64,000 nt of DNA from Clostridia bacterium (GCA_017468425.1 JAFUIO010000009.1:19926-83925), one strand, 5' to 3'; positions 1 through 9,204 are shown, counted from the stretch's first letter. The notes: generated from the letters alone by a model not told the origin. A program made the numbers and translations.

Positions 1-966
1 GCTTTATCAATAGTTTTTGTAATTGCCGCTTTTGCAGCAGTTGTGCTTGAATTCGGTGTTTATAAAAAAGTTCTTGACCCGTTTTTTGAAGAAAAAACAA
101 GCCATAATGTTACTGCAATCAAGAAATGTAAAGGCGAAACAAAAAGAAGAATTATCTTCAACGGTCACCCCGACGCAGTTTGGGAATGGCCTGTAAACTA
201 TGCTCTCGGCGGTGTATGCTTTGAAGGCAGTCTGGCTATGGTTATTGTGGCTGCACTTTTTTATGCTGCTATTTCGGTCTGGTATATAATTGAGCATGGA
301 ATAGGCTTCGGTGTTGCAGATGTAAACGACACTGTTGTAAAAGTCGGCTTATATGGCCTTGTTTTCGTTCCGTTTACAATTGCTCTATATTTTATTGTAA
401 ATTACCGCAGAGTTGTTGACGGCGCAAATGATAACCTTTCAGGCTGTTATATGGGTATATCAATCCTTAAAGCACTTAAGGATCAGGGTATTGAACTTGA
501 AAATACAGAAATAGGTGTTATTCTCACAGGTTCTGAAGAATGCGGTCTCCGCGGGTCAAAAGCATGGTGTGAAATGCACAAAGGCGAGTTTAAAGATGTG
601 CCTACAGTTTTCTATGCTTATGATACAATTCACGACCCCAAATATCTTATGGCAAACTACCGCGATTTGAACGGTACTGTAAAAGCAGATAAAGAATTGT
701 GCGATTTGTTTGTAGAAGCAGCAAAAGAAATTGATGTGCCCTGCAAAAAAGGCTGGGTTCCTCCCATGGGCGGAGCTTGTGACTCTGCAGCTTTCACTCA
801 GGCAGGTTACAGAGCAGCCGGTATTACAGGTCTTAATCATAAGATTGAAAGATATTATCACACAAGGCTTGACTCGTATGATTATATGAATGAAGCAGGT
901 CTCGGCAACTGTTTTGCTGCAAGTGTGAAGGTGCTTGAACTGTTTGATAACGGTAAAATGGACTGA
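1..966 (+). CDS. Membrane-embedded M28-family zinc peptidase (5' partial)
   Basis: The frame is open to the window edge, so the N-terminus lies upstream; a GTG at 43 is only an internal candidate start. The M28 zinc-ligand set is visible: a GHPDAVWEW segment (His and Asp), GANDNLSG (bridging Asp), TGSEECGLRGS (catalytic and metal Glu pair), YDTIHDP (Asp) and YYHTRLDSYD (final His). It therefore should be a di-zinc aminopeptidase. Unusually, about 86 residues with two hydrophobic segments separate the first His-Asp motif from the second Asp, and another hydrophobic segment precedes the domain. The active site is thus probably held at the membrane. Substrate unknown. It is not obviously co-transcribed with rplM, which has its own promoter. 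Confidence 0.85.
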   Translation, partial: ALSIVFVIAAFAAVVLEFGVYKKVLDPFFEEKTSHNVTAIKKCKGETKRRIIFNGHPDAVWEWPVNYALGGVCFEGSLAMVIVAALFYAAISVWYIIEHGIGFGVADVNDTVVKVGLYGLVFVPFTIALYFIVNYRRVVDGANDNLSGCYMGISILKALKDQGIELENTEIGVILTGSEECGLRGSKAWCEMHKGEFKDVPTVFYAYDTIHDPKYLMANYRDLNGTVKADKELCDLFVEAAKEIDVPCKKGWVPPMGGACDSAAFTQAGYRAAGITGLNHKIERYYHTRLDSYDYMNEAGLGNCFAASVKVLELFDNGKMD

Positions 967-1115
967 TTTTTGTTATTGCGGGAGGGGATTTGACCCTCCT
1001 GTAAAATTTTGTAAAAATTTTTAAAAATCATAAATGAGCAAAACGGAGAAAAAACGAGGAAAAACGAGAAAACGAGAGCTTGTAAATGTTAAATTAAAAA
1101 AGTTTTAAAAAGGTA

Positions 1116-1144
1116 TTGACAAAAAATTAACCTTGTGATAATAT
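1116..1144 (+). promoter_or_regulatory. Sigma-A promoter of rplM-rpsI
   Basis: TTGACA at 1116-1121 and TAATAT at 1139-1144 with a 17-bp spacer. It lies directly upstream of the structured leader of rplM. Confidence 0.75.
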
Positions 1145-1149
1145 ATCAA

Positions 1150-1200
1150 GGTACGTGAGTTACGGGGGCACCCGTTATCCCCTGGAAACTCAGAAAAAAT
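1150..1200 (+). promoter_or_regulatory. Probable ribosomal protein L13 leader RNA
   Basis: The 5'UTR of rplM folds into a two-tier hairpin: TGAGTT (1156-1161) pairs with AACTCA (1187-1192), and ACGGG (1162-1166) pairs with CCCGT (1171-1175) around a GGCA loop. A C-rich segment (1179-1182) could pair instead with the G tract at 1164-1168. Low-GC Gram-positives are known to carry an L13 leader at this place, thought to be bound by L13 for autoregulation. The match to that family is inferred from position and shape, not from a covariance search. Confidence 0.6.
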
Positions 1201-1230
1201 TAATTCAGTATTAATCGGGAGGAAAAGATT

Positions 1231-1659
1231 ATGTCAACTTATATGCCTAAAGCGGCAGATATCAGCCGTAAGTGGTATGTGATTGATGCAGAAGGTAAAA
1301 CCCTCGGTAGCGTTGCTGTTGAGGCTGCAAAACTTCTCAGAGGCAAACACAAACCCACATTTGCTCCGCATGCAGACTGCGGTGACCACGTTATCATCAT
1401 CAATGCAGAAAAAGTTGTTCTTACAGGCAACAAACTTAATCAGAAAATGTACTATCATCACACAGGTTACATCGGTAACATGAAAAAAGTTAAGTACAGC
1501 ACACTTATGAAAACAAAACCTGAATTTGCAGTAGAACTTGCTGTTAAAGGTATGATTCCCTCAACAGTAATCGGCCGTCAGGCTCTCACAAGACTTCGCA
1601 TTTTCAGAGGCGCAGAACACAAGCATGCTGCTCAGCAGCCCACAGCTTGGGAATTCTAA
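1231..1659 (+). CDS. rplM: 50S ribosomal protein L13
   Basis: A 142-residue protein, the usual length for bacterial L13. It contains the family hallmarks KWYVIDAEGKTLGSVAVEAA near the N-terminus, a GDHVIIINAEKVVLTGNK segment, YYHHTGYIGNMK and a C-terminal RIFRGAEHKHAAQQP. It is an early-assembly protein of the large subunit. A GGGAGG ribosome site precedes the ATG. It is co-transcribed with rpsI 19 bp downstream, the near-universal arrangement in bacteria. Confidence 0.98.
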   Translation: MSTYMPKAADISRKWYVIDAEGKTLGSVAVEAAKLLRGKHKPTFAPHADCGDHVIIINAEKVVLTGNKLNQKMYYHHTGYIGNMKKVKYSTLMKTKPEFAVELAVKGMIPSTVIGRQALTRLRIFRGAEHKHAAQQPTAWEF

Positions 1660-1678
1660 GAAAGGGAGGTAATTTAAG

Positions 1679-2077
1679 ATGTACGAAACAAGTCCTTACT
1701 TCTATGGTACAGGCCGTAGAAAGAAATCAGTAGCAAGAGTTCGTGTATATGCAGGAACAGGTAAAATCACAATCAACGACAGAGATATCGACGATTATTT
1801 CGGTCTTGAAACACTCAAACTTATCGTTCGTCAGCCTCTCGCTCTTACAGGCACAGCAGAAAAGTTTGATATCGTTTGCCGTGTAAACGGTGGTGGCGTA
1901 ACAGGTCAGGCTGGTGCTATCCGTCACGGTCTTTCAAGAGCTCTTCTTCAGTATGATGAATCACTCAGAACATCACTTAAGAAAGCAGGCTTCCTCACTC
2001 GTGACCCGAGAATGAAGGAAAGAAAGAAATACGGTCTCAAAGGCGCACGTCGTGCTCCCCAGTTCTCAAAGAGATAA
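1679..2077 (+). CDS. rpsI: 30S ribosomal protein S9
   Basis: A 132-residue protein with the S9 N-terminal [20 protein letters not shown], the central [20 protein letters not shown] and the invariant basic tail ending [11 protein letters not shown]. That tail reaches the P-site tRNA in the 30S subunit. A GGGAGG ribosome site lies 7 nt before the ATG. It is the second gene of the rplM-rpsI operon, followed at once by an intrinsic terminator. Confidence 0.98.
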   Translation: MYETSPYFYGTGRRKKSVARVRVYAGTGKITINDRDIDDYFGLETLKLIVRQPLALTGTAEKFDIVCRVNGGGVTGQAGAIRHGLSRALLQYDESLRTSLKKAGFLTRDPRMKERKKYGLKGARRAPQFSKR

Positions 2078-2095
2078 TTTCTTCTATACAAATTA

Positions 2096-2133
2096 CCCCG
2101 AAAACTTACGGTTCTCGGGGTTTTCTTTTTTTG
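2096..2133 (+). terminator. Intrinsic terminator after rpsI
   Basis: CCCCGA (2096-2101) pairs with TCGGGG (2115-2120), followed by a T-rich tail to 2133. Confidence 0.85.
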
Positions 2134-2191
2134 TGCTATCAAAAAACCAATAAAAAACCAATATCTCAGAAAAATTATTTCCATACAAACG

Positions 2192-2220
2192 TTGACTTGG
2201 TTGCTTTTTTGTTTTATTAT
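2192..2220 (+). promoter_or_regulatory. Candidate promoter of the propeller-like protein
   Basis: TTGACT at 2192-2197 and TATTAT at 2215-2220, 17 bp apart; an overlapping TATAAT at 2218-2223 is an alternative -10 with a longer spacer. Confidence 0.6.
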
Positions 2221-2248
2221 AATGTAAAAACTATATGGAGATGTTTTT

Positions 2249-3106
2249 ATGACTGCCACATTCGGAACAATTTATGTTATTTTTAAAAAATGCGTATTGC
2301 TGATATCTGCACTCATATTGCTTGTTGTGGGTGCTGACGAGAAGGATACTCCTGCACCGGTGGGAGCTGAAGTTGTTTCTAAAAACACTTATGTTTTATA
2401 TGATTATCATATGACCTCGCAGGGTGTTACAAATGACGGTGAATATTTCTATTTCAGCGGTAAAAAGAATCTGGGTAAGGCTGATATTGAAACAGGTGAG
2501 ATATTCCGTATCACCACAAATGCAATTCCTGATGAGCTTGAAGAGATGGGATATGACCATATCGGAGGCTTAAGTTGCTATGACGGATTTGTTTATGCCG
2601 CAGTAGAGGACGGTCCTGATTATGAGCGTTCATGCATTGTGCTCTATGATGCCGAAACATTGAAATATACAGGTAAATACTATCCGTTACCTTATGACCT
2701 TCACAAGGAAGGCGTGCCGTGGTGTGCGGTAGATGTCAAGAGGAATTATATTTACACCGCAGAGTGGACAAAAGCAACTGTTCTTAATGTTTTTGACCTC
2801 GATACCTTAGAACTTGTTAAAACTATACCTCTTTCGCAACCTGTGGACAGAGTACAGGGTGCAGAAATGTTTGATGATAAGCTTTATATGTCTTGCGATG
2901 AATCAGACGGCAATAAGCATATTTACTGTGTTGATGTTGAAAGCGGTGATGTTCAGGTGTCCTTCACAAGGAATGTTGGTGCAGAGATTGAGGCTGAAGG
3001 TATGACTGTCTATGCTGATGAAAACGGCGAACCTGTTTTCTGCGTTCTCGACAGAGGTGCACGCCGCCAAAGCTCCAATCTTACAAGATATAAACTTGCG
3101 GATTGA
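2249..3106 (+). CDS. Secreted or membrane-anchored beta-propeller-like protein, unknown function
   Basis: A 285-residue protein starting at an ATG preceded by a GGAG site. Residues about 10-28 are hydrophobic (signal peptide or anchor), followed by a charged stretch. The rest is a series of short repeating strands of the type YFSGKKNLGKADIETGE, IVLYDAETLKYTGKY and LNVFDLDTLELVKTIPL, each ending in a D-x-E/D-T turn. This resembles the blades of YncE/SMP-30-like propellers. No catalytic motif was recognised. It has its own promoter and is flanked by terminators, so it is probably monocistronic. Confidence 0.6.
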   Translation: MTATFGTIYVIFKKCVLLISALILLVVGADEKDTPAPVGAEVVSKNTYVLYDYHMTSQGVTNDGEYFYFSGKKNLGKADIETGEIFRITTNAIPDELEEMGYDHIGGLSCYDGFVYAAVEDGPDYERSCIVLYDAETLKYTGKYYPLPYDLHKEGVPWCAVDVKRNYIYTAEWTKATVLNVFDLDTLELVKTIPLSQPVDRVQGAEMFDDKLYMSCDESDGNKHIYCVDVESGDVQVSFTRNVGAEIEAEGMTVYADENGEPVFCVLDRGARRQSSNLTRYKLAD

Positions 3107-3485
3107 TTGGAAAAGGTGCAAATTATTTGCAACAAATTACCCCGAAAATCTAATGCCGAGAGTATTTCTTTGAAATGTGAACTTACGGCACAATAATGCG
3201 TCAAAACCCACCGATACGTGAAGCGTAATCGATGGGTTTTCTTTTTTTGTACACGTAATTTCGCGTTTTAAAGTGCTACGCAGTTTCATCGAAAAGCAAA
3301 CCTTTGAATTGAAGCCAAAATGCAGCAGGGTTACCGTCTTGCGAGGCTTTTGGTGATAATACAAGGAGTTTTGTTCGAGAAACCAAAACTTCCTTATTAA
3401 CACTTGACGTGCGGTTCTCGGGGCTTTCTTTTTTATTCGGAATCTGCTTTGATGCAAAAATGATGTAATTTTAAACCAATCTCTA
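3107..3485. other. Gene-free stretch with terminators and a split copy of the rpsI terminator
   Basis: No coding region is supported here. A 17-nt sequence, ACAAATTACCCCGAAAA, at 3132-3148 is identical to 2088-2104 of the rpsI terminator region, and CGGTTCTCGGGG at 3412-3423 is identical to 2109-2120. The two halves, 4 nt apart after rpsI, are here 263 nt apart. The intervening DNA holds a complete hairpin terminator (3203-3247) and a segment without recognisable features. The glycosidase gene on the minus strand ends at 3486, so this is also where its transcript must end. Confidence 0.6.
3203..3247 (+). terminator. Intrinsic terminator between convergent genes
   Basis: AAAACCCA plus CCGAT (3203-3215) pairs with ATCGATGGGTTTT (3228-3240) with one mismatch, and the stem continues inward through TACG/CGTA. 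It is followed by a T-rich tail to 3247. Confidence 0.75.
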
Positions 3486-5078
3486 TCAGTTGTAAATAAT
3501 ATAAACAGGGGAGTCAGAAACTTTAAGTTTTCTTCCTGTTTTGATTTCATTGCCGTACATATCGAAGGCTTTATAATCGCCTTCGGGTGCGGTGATTTTT
3601 GTTTTCTCACCAAGGCTGTAATAAACAAGTACCTTTTTATCGTTCAGACTGTATTCGTCAATTACAAGGTCTTTTTCGTTTGATATGTTTTTTACAAACT
3701 GTGCTTTGCCGAGAAAACGTATAACCGTTGCGTATGAAAGTACGGCTTCTTCAGGCTGAAGATACTCGTTGAAAAAGGCAAAATCATTTATATCGTTTTC
3801 AGGTGTTACAGTTTTTCTGAATGCAAAAGAAACAAATCCTTTTGCACCTGTAGAGCGTGTGTAAAGTGCTTTGCAGGCAATAGTTTCGGCATTTGCACCT
3901 TCCACACCGCTTTCGCTGTTGAAGCCACCGCTCGTAAGTCCTGCAGTTTCGGCAAGCGTAAGCATTCTGCCCATATAGTCAAAATAATTGTCAAGTCCGT
4001 CGTGGTTGTGATAGCCGAAATTATCAAGGAGATTTTTGTTTATAAGTTCAGCGGATTTTTCATAAAAAACAAGGTTGCTTTCTTTTTCTGCAGCGGCAAG
4101 TCCGCCCGAATAAACATACGCTGACGGATTCGCATTTTTAAATATTGTTGCCGTGTTTTCAAGAAGTGAAAAGTATTCTTCGTTACTTCCTGCAAAGAAA
4201 AACCAGTTAGGTTCATTCCAGATTTCCCATAGAATATCTGTATTATCTGCATAGTGTTCAGCGGTTTTTTCTGCAAAATCTGCCCAGATTTTTTCGTCAG
4301 GCGGATAAGTCCAACCGATAGATTCATCGTAGTTATCTTTATACTTATCTGCCGCAGACCATTTACCTGCATTGTATCCTAAAAGCCAGTTGTATTTCAT
4401 TTTGCGTTCATTGACTTTGTTCACAAGAAAATCCTGAACAGAAAAATTCATATCTCCGTAAGGCTCTGTCTGCATAGCGCCCCAGCCGACACTGTCTTCT
4501 CTCACAAGGTTTACGCCGAGATATTCTGCAGTATCAAGAATTTTATCAACAGATTCTTCTTGGTTGTAGTTGGGTACCTGAAAGCCTTCTCCCCACGTGT
4601 AAGCGCGTGTTATATATGGTTGTATTCCGTAATAAAACTCATAATCTGCCTGTTCGTTTTCAGGGAAAATTCCCACGTTAAAGCTGTATTCGGAATTATC
4701 TGTAAGTTTTATTCTTACGGTAAAAATTCCGTTTTTATCCGACGAAAAAGAGAAAATGCTATAAGGTTTCGCGGAATCAAAAGTGAAATATCCGTGCTTT
4801 TTAAAATTTGTCTGTTCGCTTGAAACGGAAACTTTTGCCATTGTGCTGTCAAGCGAATCATTTAGACTTTCGATTATTACTGTTACTTCTTCGTCGGGTT
4901 CAAACAGATTGCTTTCTGCATCAACTCCAAAGCGTATAAACTCATTTTCACCGTTTATATAATATTCGGTTGCTGTATCTGTTTGCGTGACGGTAAGTTG
5001 TTTTTGAGGGAATAAACCGATAAAGAACATATCAATTGTGAACAAAAGCGACATTATGAAAGATATAATTTGCATCAT
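3486..5078 (-). CDS. Secreted clan-A glycoside hydrolase (GH39-like)
   Basis: A 530-residue protein with an N-terminal hydrophobic signal or anchor (residues 3-22). A beta-rich region (about 30-140) precedes a TIM-barrel domain. WEIWNEPN with Glu289 is the clan-A acid/base motif at the end of strand 4, and FNSESG with Glu389 fits the nucleophile on strand 7. The arrangement resembles GH39 or GH5-like enzymes; the family and substrate cannot be fixed by eye. A short beta-rich tail follows. An AGGAG site precedes the ATG. It starts 34 bp after the ABC exporter gene with no terminator between, so it probably belongs to the MarR-controlled operon. Confidence 0.75.
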   Translation of the reverse strand: MMQIISFIMSLLFTIDMFFIGLFPQKQLTVTQTDTATEYYINGENEFIRFGVDAESNLFEPDEEVTVIIESLNDSLDSTMAKVSVSSEQTNFKKHGYFTFDSAKPYSIFSFSSDKNGIFTVRIKLTDNSEYSFNVGIFPENEQADYEFYYGIQPYITRAYTWGEGFQVPNYNQEESVDKILDTAEYLGVNLVREDSVGWGAMQTEPYGDMNFSVQDFLVNKVNERKMKYNWLLGYNAGKWSAADKYKDNYDESIGWTYPPDEKIWADFAEKTAEHYADNTDILWEIWNEPNWFFFAGSNEEYFSLLENTATIFKNANPSAYVYSGGLAAAEKESNLVFYEKSAELINKNLLDNFGYHNHDGLDNYFDYMGRMLTLAETAGLTSGGFNSESGVEGANAETIACKALYTRSTGAKGFVSFAFRKTVTPENDINDFAFFNEYLQPEEAVLSYATVIRFLGKAQFVKNISNEKDLVIDEYSLNDKKVLVYYSLGEKTKITAPEGDYKAFDMYGNEIKTGRKLKVSDSPVYIIYN

Positions 5079-5112
5079 AAAATTTCTCCTGATTTTTGTT
5101 GTGAAGAATTAC

Positions 5113-7005
5113 TTATGTTTCAATTCCTGCAAACTGATTATTGTAAAGGTTGTAGTAGCAGCCTTTTTTCTCAAGAAGTTCTTCGTGGTTTCCGCTTTCT
5201 GCTATTGTGCCGTTGTCAATTACGATGATTTTATCTGCATCGCGGATAGTTGAAAGTCGGTGAGCAATAATCAGGCTTGTTCTGTTCTGCATAAGCTTCA
5301 CCATTGCAGATTGAATTCTCATTTCTGTTCTTGTGTCAACAGATGATGTTGCTTCGTCGAGAATAAGAATTTTCGGGTCTGCAAGCACTGCTCTTGCAAT
5401 TGAGAGCAACTGCCTTTGTCCCTGACTTAAATTGCTTCCGCCCTCTGATAACTGTGTGTCGTAAGAAGATTTAAGACGTGTGATAAATCTTTCTGCATTT
5501 GCAGTTTTTGCAGCAGCTGAAATATCTTCGTCAGTTGCATCAAGGTTTCCGTAAAGAATATTTTCTTTTATGCTTTCGCTGAAAAGAACTGTATCCTGAA
5601 GAACAATGGCAATTGTTTTTCGCAGTTCATCTTTCGGGATATCAAAAATACTTTTTCCGTCAATGGTGATTTCACCGCTGTCGATATCATAAAAACGTGT
5701 AAGCAGGTTTACAATAGTTGTTTTGCCTGAACCGGTAGCACCGACTATGGCAATTTTCTGCCCCTGCTTTACATCAAGCGTAAAGTTTTTGAGCACCTGC
5801 TTTTCGTCGTTGTAGCCGAAACATACATTTTTGAAGCTGATGTCACCGCGTACGTTTTCTGCTTTGAATTCTTCTTTGCCGTCATCTTTTTCAGGCTCGG
5901 AATCCATAACTTCAAAAATTCTCTCTGCACCTGCAATAGAGTTCTGGATAAGTGCGTACTGGTTTGCAATTTCGTTAATGGGACGTGAGAGCTGCTTTGA
6001 ATAAAGAAGAAACGCCTGAATAACGCCTACGGAAATTATTCCGTCAGGTGCTAAAACTCCGCCGATATGGCTTGAATTAAAAGCGAAATATGCACCTGAA
6101 AGTGCAACGAGAATAAAGCTCAGGTTGGAAATAATGTTCATCAACGGACCCATTGAGCCGCTTAAAACCTGTGCTTTTATTGCAACCTTTCTGAAACGTG
6201 ATGATATGGAATTGAATTCATCCTTTGATTTCTGCTCTTTTGAAAAAGCAACAACAGTTTTATAACCTGTCACCATTTCTTCAACGTGACCGTTCATTTC
6301 ACCGAGCACCGCTTGCTGCTCTTTATAGAAACGGCGCATATATTTAGACATATTTGTGCTTACAATTATAGTCAGCACAACTGTGAGCACACTGATGAGT
6401 GTCATAAGAGGGGAGTAGAGAATCATTATAACAATTGAGCCGAGTACGCTTAATACTGCAGATATAAGTGCAGCAACGGAGGAAGAAACAGTGTTTGAAA
6501 TGTTTTCGACGTCGTTTGTCATTCTGCTCATAATATCGCCGTGGTTATGTGTATCGGTATATTTTATGGGCAGTCTTACAAGGCGGTGGAAAAGGTCAAA
6601 ACGCAGTTTACGTACAGTTGCGGTTGAAAGCTTTGCGGAGAATAATCCCTGGAAATAGGTAAACAGAGAAGTGATGATGTATATAACAATCAACACAATA
6701 AGAGTGGATATAAATGCTTTTCTGTCTACAGTAAGTCTGTTATCTGTGAGAGTAATCAGGTCAATAGCCTTTTGCTGTAAAGCCGGAGCAACAAGGTTCA
6801 GAACTGTAATCACAAGCATTACAAAAGTGAGTGAAATGAAAAGATATTTACTTTTTCCGATGTAAGAAAGAAGTTTTTTCAGAGTACCCTTCGTGTTTTT
6901 CGGCTTTTCAACCGTCATAACAGGTCCGGGACCTCTGCCGGGTCTTCCGACAGGACCGCCGACTTTTTCTTCTCTTTTAGGAGGACCTTTTTTGATTTCA
7001 GGCAT
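5113..7005 (-). CDS. ABC exporter half, consensus-site subunit (BmrD/TM288-like)
   Basis: A 630-residue transmembrane-NBD fusion (type IV exporter). A Gly/Pro/Lys-rich N-terminus of about 45 residues precedes six membrane segments (about 50-350). In the NBD, Walker A is GATGSGKT (422-429), Walker B ends ILILDE (546-551) with a normal catalytic Glu, and the switch is AHRLST. The signature is LSQGQ (526-530) rather than LSGGQ. This pairing (normal Walker B, altered signature) is known for the TM288/BmrD partner of heterodimeric multidrug exporters. The start overlaps the upstream subunit's stop by 8 nt, supporting translational coupling. Substrate unknown. Confidence 0.9.
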   Translation of the reverse strand: MPEIKKGPPKREEKVGGPVGRPGRGPGPVMTVEKPKNTKGTLKKLLSYIGKSKYLFISLTFVMLVITVLNLVAPALQQKAIDLITLTDNRLTVDRKAFISTLIVLIVIYIITSLFTYFQGLFSAKLSTATVRKLRFDLFHRLVRLPIKYTDTHNHGDIMSRMTNDVENISNTVSSSVAALISAVLSVLGSIVIMILYSPLMTLISVLTVVLTIIVSTNMSKYMRRFYKEQQAVLGEMNGHVEEMVTGYKTVVAFSKEQKSKDEFNSISSRFRKVAIKAQVLSGSMGPLMNIISNLSFILVALSGAYFAFNSSHIGGVLAPDGIISVGVIQAFLLYSKQLSRPINEIANQYALIQNSIAGAERIFEVMDSEPEKDDGKEEFKAENVRGDISFKNVCFGYNDEKQVLKNFTLDVKQGQKIAIVGATGSGKTTIVNLLTRFYDIDSGEITIDGKSIFDIPKDELRKTIAIVLQDTVLFSESIKENILYGNLDATDEDISAAAKTANAERFITRLKSSYDTQLSEGGSNLSQGQRQLLSIARAVLADPKILILDEATSSVDTRTEMRIQSAMVKLMQNRTSLIIAHRLSTIRDADKIIVIDNGTIAESGNHEELLEKKGCYYNLYNNQFAGIET

Positions 7006-8728
7006 TTACAACATCTCCTTTCTTCATCTGTGATTCGTAGATATCGCGGTAAACTTCACTTGTTTCAAGGAGTTCATCGTGTGTGCCGATTGCAACAAGA
7101 CAACCGTCATCAATAACTGCAATTCTGTCGCAGTTCTTTATACTTGCAATTCTCTGAGCAATGGTAATAACGGTTGTGCCTTTCATATGCTCGAATAATT
7201 TTTTGCGAAGACGTGCTTCTGTTGAAAGGTCGAGGGCAGATGTGCTGTCGTCAAAAATCAGCACATCAGGTTTTTTGAGAATTGAACGTGCAATAGACAT
7301 TCTCTGCTTCTGTCCGCCTGAAAGCGAAGCACCTTTTTCTGCTACATAACCTTCATATCCGTCAGGCATACGTTCGATAAATTCACGGGCTTCTGCAATT
7401 TCTGCAGCAGTTTTTATTTCTTCTTCTGTTGCGTCTTCGTTACCCCAACGCAGGTTAGAATTAACAGAACCTGAGAAAAGTTCAGTTTTCTGCATAACGA
7501 TACTTATTTTGTCGCGTAAACTTGCAAGGTCAATTTCGCGTACGTCAGTGCCGTCAATTTTAAGTGAGCCTGAAGATACATCGTAAAAACGTGCAATAAG
7601 GTTAATAAGCGAAGTTTTGCCTGAACCTGTTGAGCCTAAAATTGCAATGTTTTCGCCTTTTCTGATTTTAAGGTTCAGGTTGTTTATAACGGTTTTACCC
7701 TCAAATCCGGGGTAGAAGAAATCGACATTTTCAAATTCGATTTCACCGATTGAATCAATCTTTTTGCTGCCTGTTGTGATAACGGGTTCAGTTTCAAGAA
7801 TTTCGTTGATTCTGTCAGCAGATGCTTTTGCTCTTGTGATAGACTGGAACATCATACTTACCATTGTAATTGAGTGAAGAATCTGTGTGATGTAAGTGAT
7901 TGCCGCCATAACACTACCGATTTTCATTTCTGTTGCAGCATCCTGAATTCTTTCGCCACCGATGAAAATAATTGCAACAACAGAAACGTTGAGAACAATT
8001 GTAAGCACAGGGCTGAGAATCGCCATAATTTTATGCACTTTAAGAATTGTATCTGTCAGGTCATCGTTTGCACGTGAAAAACGTTTTGTTTCAAAATCTT
8101 CGCGGACATATGCTTTAACAACACGTGCGCCTGATACGTTTTCCTGAACAACGCTGTTGACTTTGTCGAGCTTTTTCTGAACAACTTTAAACAGGGGAGA
8201 GGCTTTGCCGATAATTATAAACATTGCTATGAGTTCAATGGGCAAGGCAATTGCAAGTACAATACCGAAATCAACATTCAGCCTGAGCATCATAATAATT
8301 CCGCCCATAGACATCATAAATGAACGCACAAACATTCTGAGTGCCAGGTCCACAAACTGCTGAATAAGGTTTATATCTGTTGTCATTCTTGTAACAAGAG
8401 AGCCTGTTGTGAATTTATCTGTCTGCTGGAAAGATAAATCCATAACTTTTGAGAAAGCATCATTTCTCAAATCGCGGCTGAAAGAGTGAGATGTAGCACC
8501 GCTGAAAGCAGATGAGCCGACACCGCATATACCGCCGCACACTGCTAAAAGAAGCATAAGCAGACCTGTTTTTATAATCAGTTCAAAATCATGCCCTAAA
8601 ACACCTTCGTCAACAATTTTTGACATAAGTGTTGGAAGCATAAGGTCAATAAGCACTTCGCCAATCATTGTAACAGGCGTCATAAGTGCAAAAAACCAGT
8701 AGGGTTTTAAATATTTGATGAGTTTCAT
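6998..8728 (-). CDS. ABC exporter half, degenerate-site subunit (BmrC/TM287-like)
   Basis: A 576-residue transmembrane-NBD fusion with six membrane segments in residues about 10-300. Walker A is GSTGSGKT (365-372) and the signature is a canonical LSGGQ (469-473). Walker B reads LIFDDSTSALD, with Asp494 where the catalytic Glu belongs. The switch region reads AQRIASI instead of AHR, so the switch His is also replaced. These are the hallmarks of the non-hydrolytic site in heterodimeric exporters such as TM287/288 and BmrCD. It overlaps the MarR gene by 4 nt and the partner subunit by 8 nt, so the three are one translation-coupled unit. Confidence 0.92.
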   Translation of the reverse strand: MKLIKYLKPYWFFALMTPVTMIGEVLIDLMLPTLMSKIVDEGVLGHDFELIIKTGLLMLLLAVCGGICGVGSSAFSGATSHSFSRDLRNDAFSKVMDLSFQQTDKFTTGSLVTRMTTDINLIQQFVDLALRMFVRSFMMSMGGIIMMLRLNVDFGIVLAIALPIELIAMFIIIGKASPLFKVVQKKLDKVNSVVQENVSGARVVKAYVREDFETKRFSRANDDLTDTILKVHKIMAILSPVLTIVLNVSVVAIIFIGGERIQDAATEMKIGSVMAAITYITQILHSITMVSMMFQSITRAKASADRINEILETEPVITTGSKKIDSIGEIEFENVDFFYPGFEGKTVINNLNLKIRKGENIAILGSTGSGKTSLINLIARFYDVSSGSLKIDGTDVREIDLASLRDKISIVMQKTELFSGSVNSNLRWGNEDATEEEIKTAAEIAEAREFIERMPDGYEGYVAEKGASLSGGQKQRMSIARSILKKPDVLIFDDSTSALDLSTEARLRKKLFEHMKGTTVITIAQRIASIKNCDRIAVIDDGCLVAIGTHDELLETSEVYRDIYESQMKKGDVVNA

Positions 8729-9204
8729 TTTCTTTCCTCCATATCCTGCAGAAGATTATATGTTATTCTTTTGAGATAATCTTTCATAATTTTCAGTTCA
8801 TCTTCAGTAAAATCTTCAAACATAACTTCTTCTGTTTCTTTGCATTTTGAAATAAAAAACTTCTCACATTCACGACCCTTGTCGGTAAGAGAAATATAAC
8901 TTTTTCTCAGGTCATTTTCGTCAGCCGTTCTTGTAATGAGTTTTTCCTGCTCCATTTTTGAGAGCTGAACGCTGATTGACGGAGCTTTCATATGAGTAAG
9001 CTTTACGAGCTCATTCTGTGTCAGCTTTTCGTTATGGGAGAGATGAAAAACAATTCTCCTGTACCCCTGGGGAAAGCCTGCTCTTTCTGTTTCGCACCTT
9101 ACACGTGCGTCAAACAGACGTGAAACGTCATTTATAAGCATTCCGTCTGTAAGCTTTTCAAAGTCAGGCTTCAGGCTGTGTAAATGATGAGGTTTATCAT
9201 GCAT
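8725..9204 (-). CDS. MarR-family transcriptional regulator
   Basis: A 159-residue winged-helix protein. The recognition region runs through LTQNELVKLTHMKAPSISVQ and the wing through ITRTADENDLRKSYISLTDKG, the conserved MarR DxRxxxxxLT pattern. The ATG at 9204 is preferred to an in-frame GTG at 9213 because the GGAGGG site sits 8 nt before the ATG and touches the GTG. It heads the exporter operon and overlaps the next gene by 4 nt. A palindrome over its own -10 suggests it represses itself and the exporter, relieved by a small molecule that is likely also exported. Confidence 0.92.
   Translation of the reverse strand: MHDKPHHLHSLKPDFEKLTDGMLINDVSRLFDARVRCETERAGFPQGYRRIVFHLSHNEKLTQNELVKLTHMKAPSISVQLSKMEQEKLITRTADENDLRKSYISLTDKGRECEKFFISKCKETEEVMFEDFTEDELKIMKDYLKRITYNLLQDMEERK

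Noticed and set aside
1948..2259. A minus-strand open frame overlapping rpsI and its terminator
   Set aside because: It runs through the rpsI coding tail and the terminator stem, so it is a by-product of those sequences.
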